Source: Emiliania huxleyi CCMP1516 | Taxonomy: Eukaryota > Haptophyta > Isochrysidales > Noelaerhabdaceae | Length of the DNA: 64,000 nucleotides | NCBI RefSeq assembly: GCF_000372725.1 | Contig: NW_005201360.1 | Location: 312,725-376,724 of the forward strand | Reading direction: 5' to 3' | Part shown: positions 10,240 through 24,333 of the stretch, piece by piece | How positions within the stretch are numbered: the stretch's first letter is position 1 | How the letters are laid out: the number at the start of each line of letters is the position of its first letter | Translations under genes and position numbers: made by a program | The notes under the pieces: model-generated | Database searches by the model: none | Seen by the model: the letters and a program-made list of their open reading frames with translations, nothing else | Told to the model about the DNA's origin: nothing

Positions 10240-10747
10240 TGCAAGGCCTGCCAGGAGAAGCGAAGCGCCGCCCAACCAGGTGCTGCAGCGGGTCCGACGG
10301 AGGGTGTGGTGGCGACACGCACGCGCCGCCCGGACCCCCGGACTCCCCACGCCGATATCGGACGCGCGAAAGATGAGCGGGTAGCGGCTCGAGTAGGCGG
10401 GCGTGCTCGAACTCAGCGAGGGACACCCCGGAGAAGGGCTTGTCAAGAGACGTGGACGACTTGACCTCGACGCACAACCGCTACAGTCCGCGTGTTGGGT
10501 CTCCAGAGCGTCGTGAGATGCTGCGCGCATTTCACGATATTACAGTAATATTTATCAGCCACTCGATCCCGCGTTCCCGCCGCAAGGCAAGGTCCGCGCT
10601 CGTGAGGTCGTACCGCTCGCCCCGCTCGTTGACCCAGTTGACACGTGCATTGTAAGTTCCGACACACCTTGGCAGCCGACGGTGCGTTAGGAGCTCCTCG
10701 TTTACTGTATCCGAAAAGTCAAAATAGCTCGCAGAGCGAGCACACAA
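10240..10747 (-). pseudogene. Possible gene fragment with DUF3883-like segment
   Basis: Two minus-strand pieces look protein-like. One at 10747-10532 contains NARVNWVNERGERYDLTSAD and ERGIEWL. The other at about 10477-10380 contains CVEVKSSTSLDKPFSGVSL then AEFEHARLLEPL. The EVKSS...F.VS..E.E.AR pattern resembles the DUF3883 domain found in large plant and protist ATPases. Stops separate the pieces and the TIR element sits directly at the downstream end, so this may be a broken or partly assembled gene. I cannot give exon borders. Confidence 0.3.
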
Positions 10748-10800
10748 ACCTCAAACAGCTGCCGCTGGCCGATGTGCCGGATCGGAAAACGCGCGACATC

Positions 10801-11801
10801 TCACACGTATGTTGCGAGCACGGCCATCGCGCCGAGGCCGCAAAAGGCTGCGCACACCTTTGGCAGGGCGAGGGTCCCGCCGCTCTCGGCGCTGTGCTCG
10901 TTGTGAGCAAGCTCATCGGCGAGGATCTCGACAGCGCCCATGTGCAGAAAAGTGCCTGCCGCGAGCGCCGTGAAGGCCGCGGGCAGCGGCCTGCGCGGAA
11001 GAGGTGCAACAGGCTCGGCGCTCGGCACGCGTCAGGCGTGCGCGGGCAAACGCCGCACCCGTCGGGGTCGGCGGCGGCGGCGATCTGGCGGCCGAAGAGG
11101 ATCCCGCCGGGAGTGAGCAGCGCAAAAGTGACGATGACAGCGCTTGCCCTGGCCGCCGCTATCGGCCTCCCTCCAACCCTGGCGCGGGAGACTGAGGTGC
11201 CGAGCGCAAATGCGGCGAATGCCTTGTGGGCGCCGACCGCAAGCATCATAGACCGAGCGTCGGCAACCACACCCATCGCGATGCCCTCAAAGGACGCGTG
11301 AAGCCCAAAAGCGGCTACTGTGGCGAGCGCCGAGACGGAGGAGGTTGCGCTCCCTACTCCGACTAGGTATGATGGCCTGCGGTGACCCGCCTCGCAATCC
11401 TCTTCGTCCGAGGGCTCCTCCTCGTCCGATTCGTGTGCCTGTCTCGGGCGGCCGCCGCCGCAGCCGCAGCTGGCTAGCCCCAACTCTGCAGCAATCAGGC
11501 AGAGCAGGGCTGAGGCGCAGAGGAGGAACGAGGCCGGGAAGGGCCTCTCGTCCCCACCGTGGAGGCGGCGCAACCCGTGCCGTCCGGCAACGATCGCATC
11601 GAGCTCGGTGGCCTCGGGGAGGAGGTGCAGCAGAGAGGCGCCAACGAGGAGCCCGCCAGAGAAGCAGGCGCCGACCGAGAGGAGCGCGGCGCGCCCGACT
11701 TCGGACATGCAGAGCACCTCACGCATTGCGAGCGGGAGTAACCCGCCAAGGAGTGCGAGCACAAAGAGAGCGAAGGCCGCGACGAGGTGGTTCATGTACA
11801 T
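10801..11801 (-). CDS. ZIP-family metal ion transporter
   Basis: Two exons, 11801-11059 and 10990-10801, joined by a 68-nt GT-AG intron that restores frame; 310 residues, normal for ZIP proteins. Hydrophobic helices begin at the N terminus (HLVAAFALFVLALLGGLLPL) and continue with FSGGLLVGASLLHLLPEA. An acidic/His cytosolic loop (HESDEEEPSDEEDCEAGH) follows. Helix 4 has LHASFEGIAMGVV and helix 5 AVGAHKAFAAFALG, the conserved HxxxEG and HK metal-site motifs. Exon 2 supplies the last two helices (FTALAAGTFLHMGAVEI). ZIP carriers move Zn2+, Fe2+ or Mn2+ into the cytosol; the ion cannot be read from sequence. It is divergent from the sulfotransferase with 57 bp between the two ATGs. Confidence 0.85.
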
Positions 11802-11858
11802 TCGGGACCTGCACTGTGTTGAACTTGCGTGAGGACGCACGATGCCCATGCACTCGAA

Positions 11859-13061
11859 ATGGGACATGGCGTGGCGAGTGCATGGCCAGCCATCTTCAAC
11901 GACCCGGCGAGTCTGCGGAGGAAGGTAGCAGTCGATCCAGCGCTTCGGTCAATGGTGACACCATGGAATGGCCATAGAGATCACTGCGTGGAAGCGGGAG
12001 CCGCGTCTCCACGTCCTCCAGACGCCGCTACCTCGCTGCTCCAGACGCCTCTCCCTCGGTGTGGCCTCGTCGCATTTTACCACCTCCCAAAGGCCTCCGG
12101 GTCCTCGCTGGAGTGCTTTCTCGGTGCGCAGCCAGAGTTCGCGTGCTGCCTACGTGGGACATGCGGCTACTGCCGGACGTGGAAGAAGCGCAGCCCCAAC
12201 GATTGGCCGCACTGGTGTCAGCACCGTGGATTGATACCAGAGCAGATGTGGAAGCACTTTGAGCGGGTAAATAATCGGTCCGACAAAAAGGGACCCGCAA
12301 CTTTCTTGTTGCCAGACGACCTCTTGCGATGGGACAATGCGATGTTGTATCGGCTCAACTTCCGGGTGACTGTCTCCTTCCACAGCGGCCCCGTGGGCGA
12401 TGTGCCCGGCATGCACACGAGGGCGAGCTCGGCTTTGCGCTTTGCATTCTTGCGAGATCGCGTCTTTGCGAAGAGAGGATGCACCCTCGTCCTTGCCACC
12501 TTGCTCAGACACCCTGTTGCGCAGCTCATCTCCGCCTGGGAATACGTGCACGGCAGACCCAACGGCCGTGCAATCTCCCTCGTAGATTTTGCCGTGCAGC
12601 ACCGAGGCTCACTTCTCGGCATATGGCCGACTCTGTTTCGACATTTCGACGAGACGTTCGGCGCGCATCAATATGGCCAGACCGCAATGACGAGTGCCTT
12701 GGGAACCTACGCAGCGCGGACAGCTAGTGCAGCGAACCCATCCGCGACTCTTAATCCATTGCTCGATCTGTTCGATGTTGTGGGCCACGTCGAACGCTTT
12801 GACGAGAGCCTCTTGCTGCTGATTGATGCAGCCGGACTGCAGGAGCCGCGCGCTTGCGCCCGGCCGATCAACGTGCAGTCGTGCGATGGCGCCTGCCCGA
12901 CGAATGCGAGCAGGTGGGACGCCGTGGCTGCGGCTGTGCCAAAGCTGGTCGAGTGGTACGCGTCGCGGCTTACCAGCTTTGATGCCAGTATCGCGGACAA
13001 GGGCGACCGATTCCGAGCGCGCGTGCGGCTGCTCTCGGAGCTGCGGTCAGCGGAGAACTAG
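11859..13061 (+). CDS. Sulfotransferase-like protein
   Basis: Single exon, 400 residues from the first ATG in a frame that opens at a GTG 30 bases earlier. Near residue 71 is VAFYHLPKASGSSLECFL, the 5'-phosphosulfate loop seen in PAPS-dependent carbohydrate sulfotransferases. Near residue 217 is LATLLRHPVAQLISAWEY, matching the 3'-phosphate site (RxP followed by S and W/Y). A late DVVGHVERFDESLLLLI segment is also typical. Several Cys pairs suggest a lumenal domain, but I do not see a convincing signal anchor at this start, so the N terminus may be wrong. These enzymes transfer sulfate to polysaccharides, which fits an alga making sulf(on)ated glycans. The acceptor is unknown. Confidence 0.65.
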   Translation: MGHGVASAWPAIFNDPASLRRKVAVDPALRSMVTPWNGHRDHCVEAGAASPRPPDAATSLLQTPLPRCGLVAFYHLPKASGSSLECFLGAQPEFACCLRGTCGYCRTWKKRSPNDWPHWCQHRGLIPEQMWKHFERVNNRSDKKGPATFLLPDDLLRWDNAMLYRLNFRVTVSFHSGPVGDVPGMHTRASSALRFAFLRDRVFAKRGCTLVLATLLRHPVAQLISAWEYVHGRPNGRAISLVDFAVQHRGSLLGIWPTLFRHFDETFGAHQYGQTAMTSALGTYAARTASAANPSATLNPLLDLFDVVGHVERFDESLLLLIDAAGLQEPRACARPINVQSCDGACPTNASRWDAVAAAVPKLVEWYASRLTSFDASIADKGDRFRARVRLLSELRSAEN

Positions 13062-13824
13062 CATAGCGCCGTGGATTCGTGAGTCGGCCTTGGCGGCGTG
13101 TCGTCGCTGTGGCGGCCAGGCGGCTGGAGAACAGAGGACCACAGCCTCATCCGCACCGCCGACGGCGCTGTCCATGTTTGGGGCGAGGGTGCTCACGGCT
13201 GCCTAGGCCATGGAGAGGACCTGTCGACGAACTAGCTGCTCTTGGGGAGGCCCCCGCAACCCCCGGCCACACCACCCCCCAGATCCCACACAATAATCAA
13301 TATCAACGTAATATCTAATCTAATATGACGTGAAAGGCGGTTAGCATTAGGCGAGGGGTCGCTCGAGAGCAAGTCGACGGGACAAACGGTGTGTGGCGTG
13401 TGTGCCGGGCGCGCGCGGGTGCCCCGCACCGCCGCCCCCCTAGTAAGAGCCGTGCTAGCTGCTACTCTTACCGGCCGGTAGGCTTTCACTTACACACCAC
13501 ATGAATGTCAATGAATGTCACACACTGCCGCTGCGCGGATACGGCAGCATGAGCGAAACTCGCGCGTAGTGCGGCTATAAACGGATACCTTCTCGTCATT
13601 CCCCTCAACTCGACGCCACCGTGGCGACGGCTCCAGGGGCAGTGTAGGAGGAGAGCGTGAGGCGAGCGGCGCCGGCGCGACGGCCTCTCCGCCCCTCCTC
13701 TCCTCGCGGCTCGCCCCTGCCGCAGCTGCCGCGCACAACGGAGGCCGGCGGGGCGAATTGTGGCGCCGAGCCGGCGCCGCGCCCCGCCCGCTGCCCGAGC
13801 GACCCTGCGCCGCCGCACTGCGCC
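13062..13824. other. Intergenic between convergent genes
   Basis: Tail-to-tail spacer between the sulfotransferase and the cyclophilin gene. A short AT-rich patch occurs at about 13290-13340 and an ATGAATGTCA direct pair at about 13500. No gene recognised. Confidence 0.5.
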
Positions 13825-15680
13825 TCAGTGGCCGATGAGGCCGGTGTGGCGGTAGGTTGACGAGTAGCGCATCACCTGCAGACACGTGCCAGGCCTCGTG
13901 AACTTTGTGTGCCGAGGTGCGGCCAAGGAGCGACCGGGGTGCGGCCGAGGAGCGGCCGAGGTGCGGCCGAGGTTGCTCGGCAGATCTCGGGCCCGTCTCG
14001 CCTTCTTGTTGTAGCCGTGCTCCTCCGGGTCCTCGGGCTGCTCGAGCTTCTTCAGAAACTCGCGCGGGTGCGTCCCCTCCGGCACCTGCAGCAAGGCTCC
14101 GAGACACTGTTCGGGAGAGCATCTTGAGCAACGCGCGTCCCCCTCGGGCACCTCGCCAACCTCGGCTCCCCTCGGCGCCTCTCGGCGCCTCTAGACTCCT
14201 CTGGGCTCCTGTCGCATCTCGGCCCATCTCGGCTCCTCTCCGGGCACCGCTCCGCCGCCGGTCATCACGACGGGCTGCTTTGGCTCGCCGTTGATGTTGC
14301 CTTGCTCGGAGATGAGCTTGAGCAAGTCAAAGCCGTACACCACCTAACCTCGGGCTCACCTCGGGCTCACCTCGGGCTCACCTCGGCTCACCTCGGGGCA
14401 TCTAGGCTCCTCTCGGGTCGCCTCGGGCCGTCTCGGCTCATCACGGCTCCTCTCGGGGCCTCTCGAGCCTGAGCAGCCACCGGGCCGTCTCACGTCATCG
14501 TCAGATCTCGGCGTGATCTCGGCGTGATCTCGCCTTGCCGAAGACGGCGTGCCAGCCGTCGAGCTCCTCCATCTTTCGGAAGGTGACCTGAGGAATGAGT
14601 CAGGACTGGCGTGTGGCTGAGTGAGGCGAGCTCCTCCAGCGTTCGAAAGGCGAGCCAAGGCAGATGAAGGCCCGACGTCTCCGCGTGATCTCGGCGTGAT
14701 CTCGGCGAGAGGCGCACGTGGAAGCGCGGCGTGCGGCCGTCGACGAGGGAGAGGATGCCCGGGTTGAGGTGCGGCAGCTGCCACTTCGCCTAGTGAGCAT
14801 GTCCCGGACACGTCCTGGACCCGTCCCGGACACGGGCGGAATCGCGGCTGCCGCCACTCTGCCTCGCCCATCACGCTCTGCCGCACGAAGGCGGTGTGGT
14901 CCTGTCGCATCGACCCCTCGAGCCGCGTGTCGCGATCGCCTGCACGGAGGCGGCTCCGAGTGGGGGCAGGGAAGGGCCGAGAAGAGGCGAGAGGCTCCGA
15001 GAAGGTGCAGGGAAGACCCCTCACCTCGGCCGCACCTCGGCCGCACCTCGGCCACACCTCGGCCACACCTCGGCCGCCCCTCGCCTCGGCCACACCTCGG
15101 CCACACCTCGGCCACACCTCGGCCACACCTCGGCCACACCTCGGCCACACCTCGGCCATCTCCCGGCCACCTCCCGGCTACCCCTCTCGCCTGCCACCAG
15201 GTAGTCTCCCGGCATGATCTTTGACACCAGCGACGCCCTGCGGCAGCTCGGCTCGAGGCGGTCGGGGGCCGGGCTCGGGGGCTGGGATGGGCGCCGCCAG
15301 GGTCAGGGCAGAGGTGCAGGGCCAGAGCTGGGGCCGGTGCAGGGCTGGCGGGGCTGCCTGTAGGTGGGCTCGTGCTGCGACTCGAGCAGTTCGACAAAGC
15401 GGCCGACTGTGCGCGGCATCAGGTCGTGGAAGAGCTCGACAACGAGGCGGCCACGGGTGATCTGCGGATCGCGGCCCATCTGACGCCCAATCTCAAAGTC
15501 CATGTAGCAGTGCCGCGCTGCCGGGGTCGGATCTTCCTCGATGCATGCGCGCGCGCGCAGCGCGTCTAGCCGGCGCTGCTTGGCGGAGTTCTCCTCCTCG
15601 AGCTTCTCGCGCTCGTCCAGCTCCGATTGCAGCTCCTTCCAGGCGTCCTTGCGCGGCCGCTTCTTGGTCGAGAAGTTCAT
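13825..15680 (-). CDS. Cyclophilin-type peptidyl-prolyl isomerase
   Basis: Eight exons, all in frame: 15680-15358, 15237-15191, 14939-14863, 14789-14718, 14587-14534, 14343-14251, 14085-14002 and 13875-13825; 266 residues. A basic/coiled N terminus (KKRPRKDAWKELQSELDERE) precedes the cyclophilin fold: YMDFEIGRQ then GRLVVELFHDLMPRTVGRF, SKIMPGDYLVAGD, LNPGILSLVDGR, and ELDGWHAVFGKVVYGFDLL. The fold is complete but divergent. The usual catalytic FHR is replaced around SKIMPGD and the usual GSQFFI strand is much altered, so isomerase activity is doubtful. Six of seven introns start with GC. Introns carry CTCGGCCACAC or GATCTCGGCGT tandem units. The N-terminal extension suggests nuclear or spliceosomal use, but that is inference. 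Confidence 0.8.
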
Positions 15681-15705
15681 GACGCGCGCACACTCTGCGC
15701 CAGCA

Positions 15706-15868
15706 CCCTGGGTTCCAACTTTTTGCGGGGTATGGTACGGTACATCCTGACCGCCCATCCCCGGTCTCCGGGAGGCTGGGTCTGTCAGCAGGCGGGGTAT
15801 GGTCTTGAGGTGGGTTGCGTGAGCCTACCATACCATAGTCCATACCCCGCAAAAAGTCCGAACCCTGG
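15706..15868. mobile_element. Small TIR/hairpin element upstream of cyclophilin start
   Basis: Imperfect inverted arms of about 37-43 bp (15706-15742 and 15826-15868), sharing TTTTTGCGGGGTATGG and GGTTC/GAACC ends, enclose about 83 bp. No clear target duplication is visible. It sits 26 bp upstream of the cyclophilin ATG, so it may lie in the 5' UTR or promoter. Confidence 0.6.
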
Positions 15869-16047
15869 AGCCTGGTGCGTGGTGGGGGGCAAGAAAAGAA
15901 TTTTTGCGGGCGAACACACACGCACTTGCCTTCGGGCCAATCCGCTAGGTTGGGCGTGCTTTCACAGCCTCACGAGAGTACTCTCAAGTTTGCACGCCGC
16001 GACACCAGTTCTTACTTCGCAGAGGGTCATCTGCAGCGAAGAGTCAC

Positions 16048-17196
16048 TCACGTCTCACGAAGCTCGGTGGATGGGAAGTGCCCGTGCTCCGGCCCCGCGC
16101 CGTCGATCGTGACGCCCGAGAGCGTCACGCGCCGCGGCGGGCCGCCTGGCTCCTCCGGTGGCAGAAAGTTGATGCCCTCGAGCTGCGACGAGGCGGGAAC
16201 GTACCGGACGCTGTAGCGTGCGACCGGCGTGCCGCCCTCCGAGGTGTGAGGGTCGCCGCGGTGGAAAATGAAGCGCGTGTGGATGATCGCGTCGCCCGGC
16301 TGAAGGGCCGGGCACTCCTTGATCGCCTCGAGCGCGGCGTGGCTGTCGGGACTCAGGCTCTGCATCTCGCAGGTCTGAGGCGCCTGCCGGCAGCTGGAGG
16401 CGTGAAGAGACGCCGTTCACGCCCGAGGCGGGCTCTCATCTCACAGGTCGGGTTTTGGGCAGATATGCATCTCGGCGCATCTCGGCGCATCTCGGCTAAT
16501 CTTTCCTCGCCCGGCGGAGCAATGACCGCGCGCTGCGGCAGAAAGTCGGGCCGGTGCGAGCCGGGAGCATAGGCCAAGCCGCCGCCCGCCCCCGCATCCA
16601 CCGCGTCCAGCGCGACCCACACGTTGACGCCAGGCCCGGGGCCGTCTCGCTTGGTCGGCCAGAAGAAGAAGTCGTCCACGTGCCTATAGTGGAAGCCCGA
16701 GGACGTGTCTCGGAAGTGTCTTCTGAGCTGGGCGGGGCGGACGACGAGCGCGCCAGCCGCAGCCGCGCTTGCCGGGAGAGAGGGAGAAGAAGCCGTCGCG
16801 AAGCACGTGGAGAGGCTTGCCGCGCCCGGCGCCACGCACCTCATCCGGCGTCAGTTGCTCGGCAGCGGCCGCGAGCGGCGAGCGGAGCGCCACATCGAGG
16901 AAGCAGGCGTGCTCGCGCCACGCCTCCGTCTTGACTGTGCCGTATGTCTCCGCGTTGGGCATCATGGTGCCGACACTTCGGCGCACTGCAAGCACTCGGT
17001 CGAGGAGATCGCCCTGCAGCAACCCACGCACAAGCACGACGCCACTCTCGTAGAACTCTGCGACCTGCTCCCGGCTGAGCGGACCCTCGCGGGCGAGGTC
17101 GGCCTCGGACGGAGCGTGGAGCTCGTGGCCGGCGGCGAGCGACGATGCGGACGCAACGGCGAACTTGTCGAGAGGCGGCGTCGCGGCCCTACACAT
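16048..17196 (-). CDS. Phytanoyl-CoA dioxygenase (PhyH) family protein
   Basis: Three exons. Exon 1 is 17196-16769 and exon 2 starts at 16722, joined by a GC-AG intron that keeps frame. Exon 3 is about 16373-16048, after an intron with GAGATGCGCC tandem units. Exon 1 has the usual PhyH start (LSREQVAEFYESGVVLVRGL). Exon 2 has HYRHVDDFFFW, giving the H-x-D iron ligands, plus LDAVDAGAGGGLAYAPGSHR. Exon 3 has LQPGDAIIHTRFIFHRG with the distal His, and VARYSVRYVP with the 2-oxoglutarate-binding Arg. Members are Fe(II)/2-oxoglutarate oxygenases that hydroxylate varied small molecules; the substrate cannot be predicted. The MCRAATPP start at 17196 is the first ATG in frame. Confidence 0.8.
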
Positions 17197-17503
17197 ATCG
17201 TCCACGGGAAGCGGAAGCAGTCGGAGGTCGCGGAAGTCGCCGGAACGAGACAAGAAAACACGTTTGAACCAATCTTAACCATTTTATTCTCTTTTGCTAC
17301 ATGTATTCTAGCATGCATTGCTAAATCTCTCTCTCTCGTCGGAATGTGAGACCCACACACCAAAATCAAGAGAGAGAGAGCTTCCAAGAATCTCTCTCCA
17401 AAATCAACACGCCCGTCAGCCCGGACGTGCCTGCGGGCGGACGGCAACGCTTGCCACTCTCCCCGTGTTCACGCGCTTGGCTGCCGAGAGCACTTTCAAA
17501 GCG

Positions 17504-18372
17504 TCACTGTGCGGCGCGAGCGGCGGCGGCGAGCTTGTTGAGGTTGCCGCGGTTGCGCCTGCCCGCCTTGGTCATGAGGGGCACCATCTCCCGGCCTTCC
17601 CAGCGCCACACGCCGCCACGGTGGGAGGTGAGCAGCGAGGCGGTCGGCGCCGAGAGGCCGAGCGCCTCGCCCGTCACCGAGGCGCTGCGCCGCGATGGCT
17701 CGAAGCGGAAGACGAGCGAGGGCTGGAGGAGAGCGGTGGCGAGGGAGAGGAGGTTCGTGCTCAGCGATGCCGCTAGGGCAGCCAGCCCGCTCTCTGAGGA
17801 GAGCCCGCCGGCCCCGCCCGTGGCTCCAGACCACGCGACTGCGGCACCTTTGAGCGGGCAGCGGGCGATGCGCGTCCCTTCATCCCACGAGCAGTGCGAG
17901 GTGTCGTAAAGCATCAGCGGGGAGCCCAGCCCAGCGACGTGAAATACTCCCAGGAAGGGCAGGCCAGGCGGCGACCCGCCCTGCAGGCTGCTCACGGGAA
18001 GCGTACCCGGCTCAACTACGACCAGCGACGGCGCACACAGCCAGAGCATCGCCACGAGCAGCAAGGCCGGGTGAGCCGTCGCCAGGTGGAATGCCTGCTC
18101 GTGGGGTCGCAGTGACCAGCAGGTGCGGCCCGAGTAGCGGCTCTCCCAGTAGTCCCGCGACACCTGCGCGCACGAGGCTCGGGTGGAGCGAAAGTGTAGC
18201 ACTGAGCGAAAGTGTAGCACTGGCGCAGAGATTGAGGACGCCTCACCGCATAATTTCTCCGCTTTGTCCAACCGAGGCCCAGCGCGAGGAAGAAGCGTTG
18301 GGTAACGTGGTGCCCGACCGCGATGAGGCCGGCAGTAGCGATCGCGACGAGGCCGGCTGCTGGGAACAGCAT
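17504..18372 (-). CDS. Membrane protein of unknown family
   Basis: Two exons, 18372-18247 and 18163-17504, with an 83-nt GT-AG intron (GTGAGG donor) that keeps phase 0; 261 residues. The N terminus is a hydrophobic helix (LFPAAGLVAIATAGLIAVG). Exon 2 opens with RDYWESRYSGRTCWSLRPHE, then a second helix (ALLLVAMLWLCAPSLVVV), a stretch GVFHVAGLGSPLMLYDTSHC, a helical LAALAASLSTNLLSLATALL and a basic tail. I do not recognise the family. The intron contains an 18-bp tandem pair (AGTGCTACACTTTCGCTC). Confidence 0.55.
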
Positions 18373-18649
18373 CGAGCTGTGTGTGTGTGCGAACCCTCTC
18401 CGTTTCGGAATCGTAGATAAAGAATTCGCCGCGGGCCGATCCCTCCTTTGCCGTCCTCCCTCGAGTTGTTTGTTTTCTTTCTTTCTTTCCCTCCTTTCCT
18501 CAGCATTTCTTTCTTTCTTTCTTTCTGGTACTGTGGGAAAGAAAGAAAAGGAGCCGGACGGGTAATGGAAACAAGCAGGGAACCTCCGGGAGAAGGAGAA
18601 AGAAAGAAAAGAAGAAAGAGAAAGACACCAGCCAACGGAGCGATGGGAT

Positions 18650-19130
18650 AAATAAATAAATAACACGGGCACGCCAAACGAGGGGTGGGAGAAGGACAGG
18701 GTCCCCACCTGCACGAGCAGGATCTTGTAAGGACGATCAGGGACACAGGGGAACGGGAGCGGGGAGCGCGATGGGAGCATGGCACTCCGCGAAGTCGCGC
18801 GTTTCTTACAGCTAGTGCGCGCCAGTCCCGTGCCCAGTGTAAAAAAGAAAGAAAGAAAGAAAACAGACACGCCAAACGAGGGATGGGACGAGGACAGGGT
18901 CCCCACCTGCACGAGCAGGATTTTGGAAGAACGATCAGGGGGACAGGTGGGGCTCTCCTGCTCCTGACAAGGGACACGACAGGCTCGCAGCGCGGTGCGC
19001 GGTGGACTCCCACAGTGTATAAATAAATAAATACAACGGACATCCCAAGCTAGGGCTGGGTCGAGGACAGACACGTCCCCACCTTTGCAGGATTTTGCAA
19101 AAGCGAGGGGGGAGGGCGCATCGCCGCGCG
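18650..19130. repeat. Three tandem copies of a ~185-bp dispersed repeat
   Basis: Copies start near 18650, 18842 and 19022. Each begins with an (AAAT)n or (AAAG)n run, continues with CACGCCAAACGAGGG or a variant, then GGACAGGGTCCCCACCTGCA and GCAGGAT. Single inverted copies occur at about 27330-27411 and 43130-43300. The array lies upstream of MCM4. Confidence 0.75.
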
Positions 19131-19430
19131 GAGAGGGCTGGGCACAGGGCACAGGGGATCTCTCTCGCATAGGATATGCACTCGGCGGCACGAGGGCAAG
19201 GCTGGGCGTCCTATGTTTGTGCTCCCCCCCGGACCCCTCGCTCTCGGGCACTAACCATCTGACCACTCATCGACGGGGCTTGGCGAGCGGCCGCGCTGCG
19301 GGGCAGGGCTGGTGAGGATGGGCTCTGGCCACTCGCCCGTGCGGTGTTGTGCGACGGAGTTTTGTCGTACAATTCTTACAGCTGCCAAGGCGCGGGAAAT
19401 CTGTCACGCCTCTTCGCGCCCGAAGCACCG

Positions 19431-22980
<3,550 letters not shown>

Positions 22981-23491
22981 GCGCCACCGCGCGCGCGGCC
23001 GCCGCTAGTGTTTGAATCGAGGGTGTGTAGATGTGGTGGGGGGTGGGCGGAGAGAGGGGAGGGGGGGCAGCATGTGAGTACACGCGCGTCGGCCGCGCCG
23101 GAGTGCCACCACGCGCGAACGCGCGCTGGAGTCCTCCTGGCGCCGCTCTTTATCGTTCACAGGTCGCGTTTTCGGCTTTTGCGTTTTGGACGACCCACCA
23201 GGAACGGCCACGAGCACGACGGTGTCGCACGAGCCGACGACCCGCACACGGCACACACCCCCGACCCCTTAGAGCCCGACCCCCCTTGAGTGCTGTGTGC
23301 TGTGAGACGCTGCTGAAGTGGTCTGAGCGGAATGCTGTCGCTGGCCGCCGCTCTGCTGTCCACCAGCGAGCCATGGCCCGCGGAGCGACGGCCCGCGCGA
23401 ACGATAGTCGATACAGTCAGCGTCACGCCGGAAGGGAAAAGGCCGGAGATTGGGCTGCTTGGAAAAGAAGAGTTTGAGCAAAAATGTAAAA
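22981..23491. other. Intergenic between convergent genes
   Basis: Tail-to-tail spacer between MCM4 and the PLA2-like gene. No gene or repeat recognised beyond G/C-rich simple sequence near 23030-23070. Confidence 0.5.
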
Positions 23492-23951
23492 TTATTGGTT
23501 AGTTGCTAAATATTTAGAGATGCGCTGCGCATCCTGCATCCAAATCACCTCACGCTCTGCTGCATACTGCCGGTAACGGTTCTCCCTAGTGTCATATGCA
23601 TAGCCCTTGCCCCTGATCTCGCCATAGTCCTTGTAGAGTCCGGTGAGAGCTGGCATTGCATATTTCATGAGCGAAGCCGGGCAGGTGTCAGTGCACTGCA
23701 CGATGACGGGCTGACACGACGTGGGGCAGATCGCAGCCCCCTCTTGGCCGCAGCAGATATCGTGCGTGCGAGCACATGCATCAATGCAGTCGACCGGTGT
23801 CACGCTGGAGGCTGGTAGTCGCACATGGGCCCTTCTGGTACAGCTCGGCCGCCCCACACCAGTTCGGGCCCACATAATTGCCGTACAAAGCGAGCAGCTC
23901 GCGCCTTTCAGGAGTCGGCAGAGCGAGGGCCGCGAAGACCGCCTGCAGCAT
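23492..23951 (-). pseudogene. Secreted phospholipase A2-like gene with a frame break
   Basis: From the ATG at 23951 the first part reads a short N terminus and a calcium-loop-like motif YGNYVGPNWCG. Near 23800 the frame must shift by one base to continue into DACARTHDICC, the PLA2 active-site helix with the His-Asp pair, followed by a Cys-rich tail to the stop at 23492. PLA2 enzymes hydrolyse the sn-2 ester of phospholipids using Ca2+. The usual double Cys before the His is a single Cys here. The break is too short to be an intron, so it is either an assembly error or a disabled gene; I leave it unjoined. No clear signal peptide precedes it. Confidence 0.5.
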
Positions 23952-24007
23952 AGTTGAAATGTGGCCACTTACCGTACCTTGTCCACGAGTCGCAAAACGC
24001 CCCCTGC

Positions 24008-24216
24008 ACTTGGAGCACTTGGAGTGCAGTCGGCAACCTCACATCCAGGGCCGGGGAGCTAAGAAGCGCACCCAGCGAGCCGGATGATCGGCATCGGGCT
24101 ACGGGCTAGAGAGCCCTGACCCCTAGCTAGGGGGGAGGGTGCGCATTCGCAGGGAAAGGGCCGTAAAGTAAACACGGGTCTCCGAGGGTTGGCCCCGCGT
24201 ACCGGGTTTCCCCTTA
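24008..24216 (+). repeat. ~210-bp interspersed repeat, most complete plus-strand copy
   Basis: Begins CTTGGAGCACTTGGAGTGCA and ends ACCGGGTTTCCCC. Other copies: 30355-30518 (+, truncated), 53685-53760 (+, truncated), 45400-45618 (minus, nearly full length) and 39892-40265 (minus, interrupted). No terminal inverted repeats and no open frame, so a SINE-like or LTR-fragment origin is possible; no internal Pol III box is convincing. Confidence 0.75.
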
Positions 24217-24333
24217 ACTGCAGGAAGGACGCCCTGCGTGAATTTTTTTCTTTCTTAGAGTGAACCGCGAACCAACCGTGAACCGACTAGCCCCCACCCA
24301 CCCCGAGTCGGAGAGAGATTTTAGAAGCCAACC

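Noticed and set aside
18016..19266. 416-codon minus-strand frame upstream of the membrane protein
   Set aside because: It runs through the tandem repeat and (AAAT)n/(AAAG)n runs; the real first exon starts at 18372.
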